DNA from: Acinetobacter sichuanensis
GTDB taxonomy: Bacteria > Pseudomonadota > Gammaproteobacteria > Pseudomonadales > Moraxellaceae
DNA length: 64,000 bases
Direction: 5' to 3'
Assembly (NCBI RefSeq): GCF_003024515.2
Contig: NZ_PYIX02000002.1
Span: 124,001-188,000, forward strand
Position numbers and translations under genes: made by a program. Below the pieces are notes generated by a model. The model was not told the origin of the DNA and did no database searches. It worked only from the letters and a program-made list of their open reading frames with translations. Of the stretch, positions 63,784 to 64,000 are shown one piece after another (position 1 is the stretch's first letter; the number at the start of each line of letters is the position of its first letter).

Positions 63784-64000
63784 ATGCAACGCTTTGCAAT
63801 TGGTATTGAGTTTTGTGGCATTCGATATAAAGGTTGGCAAACTCAACAGCCTGGCGTACGCAGTATTCAGGAAACAATGGAAAAAGTGCTGAGCACCATT
63901 GCAGATGAAAAGATCATTTTGCATGGCGCAGGTCGTACTGATGCAGGCGTGCATGCGACCAATATGGTCGCGCATTTTGATACCAACGCAATTCGCCCGA
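63784..64000 (+). CDS. truA: tRNA pseudouridine(38-40) synthase TruA, 3'-truncated by window end
   Basis: The first 72 codons begin [20 protein letters not shown], then [11 protein letters not shown] with the catalytic Asp53. TruA modifies positions 38-40 in the tRNA anticodon stem. It follows the asparaginase gene by 8 bases, so it is probably co-transcribed, and continues past the window. Its position next to fimV is conserved in related bacteria. Confidence 0.95.
   Translation, partial: MQRFAIGIEFCGIRYKGWQTQQPGVRSIQETMEKVLSTIADEKIILHGAGRTDAGVHATNMVAHFDTNAIRP

Overview
The window reads as ordinary chromosome of an Acinetobacter-like gammaproteobacterium (Moraxellaceae). Evidence: AT-rich genes and very AT-rich intergenic DNA, the fused asd / fimV / truA order, a urease operon ending in a HupE/UreJ gene, a ureD-first layout, a split TonB-ExbB-ExbD operon with a Q/R-rich TonB, DUF6586 and PhoX genes, and L28-L33 followed by a YbaL-type antiporter. 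No rRNA, tRNA, CRISPR array, phage or intact insertion sequence was recognised. The species cannot be named from the sequence alone.

Region by region. 1-5 kb: TatC, then a PhoX-type phosphatase with a twin-arginine lipoprotein signal, an NRDE protein and Lgt. 5-8.4 kb: an accessory-looking block with two DUF1963 paralogues flanking a tandem pair of small membrane proteins and a CHAP/NlpC-like cysteine hydrolase that has no signal peptide. 8.5-12.3 kb: thyA and folA (thymidylate cycle), a DUF4105 membrane protein, a META-domain lipoprotein and msrA. 12.3-14.4 kb: tonB-exbB-exbD behind a probable Fur box. 14.4-20.1 kb: purU, a TetR regulator divergent from a coniferyl-aldehyde-type dehydrogenase, rpmB-rpmG, and ybaL. 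20.2-22.2 kb: small hypotheticals, an ASCH protein and an RRM protein. 22.5-26.5 kb: a tightly overlapping minor-pilin operon whose last gene is an unusually large PilX-like protein.

26.6-41.2 kb: a UvrD-like helicase, glycerate kinase, AhpD-like and HdeD-like proteins, an anchored zinc-protease-like protein, a Nudix hydrolase, topA, a PIN/NYN-like protein, slyX and the ABC-F ATPase uup. 41.2-50.9 kb: an NCS1 permease with a zinc-ribbon-like tail, bracketed by repeats, then the urease operon on the minus strand (ureD, a Sel1-like gene, ureA, ureB, ureC, a histidine phosphatase, ureE, ureF, ureG, hupE/ureJ). 50.9-56.9 kb: acyltransferase, macrodomain, LpxL-type lipid A acyltransferase, a GT4 glycosyltransferase, a lipoprotein and a DUF2252 protein. 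57.2-64 kb: an EEP-family protein, asd, FimV functions split over two ORFs, an asparaginase and the start of truA.

No clearly new large system is visible. The best leads are the DUF1963/membrane-pair/hydrolase block at 4.9-8.3 kb, the giant PilX-like pilin, the two extra genes inside the urease operon, the split FimV, and several families of hairpin or direct intergenic repeats (near 31, 41 and 43 kb).
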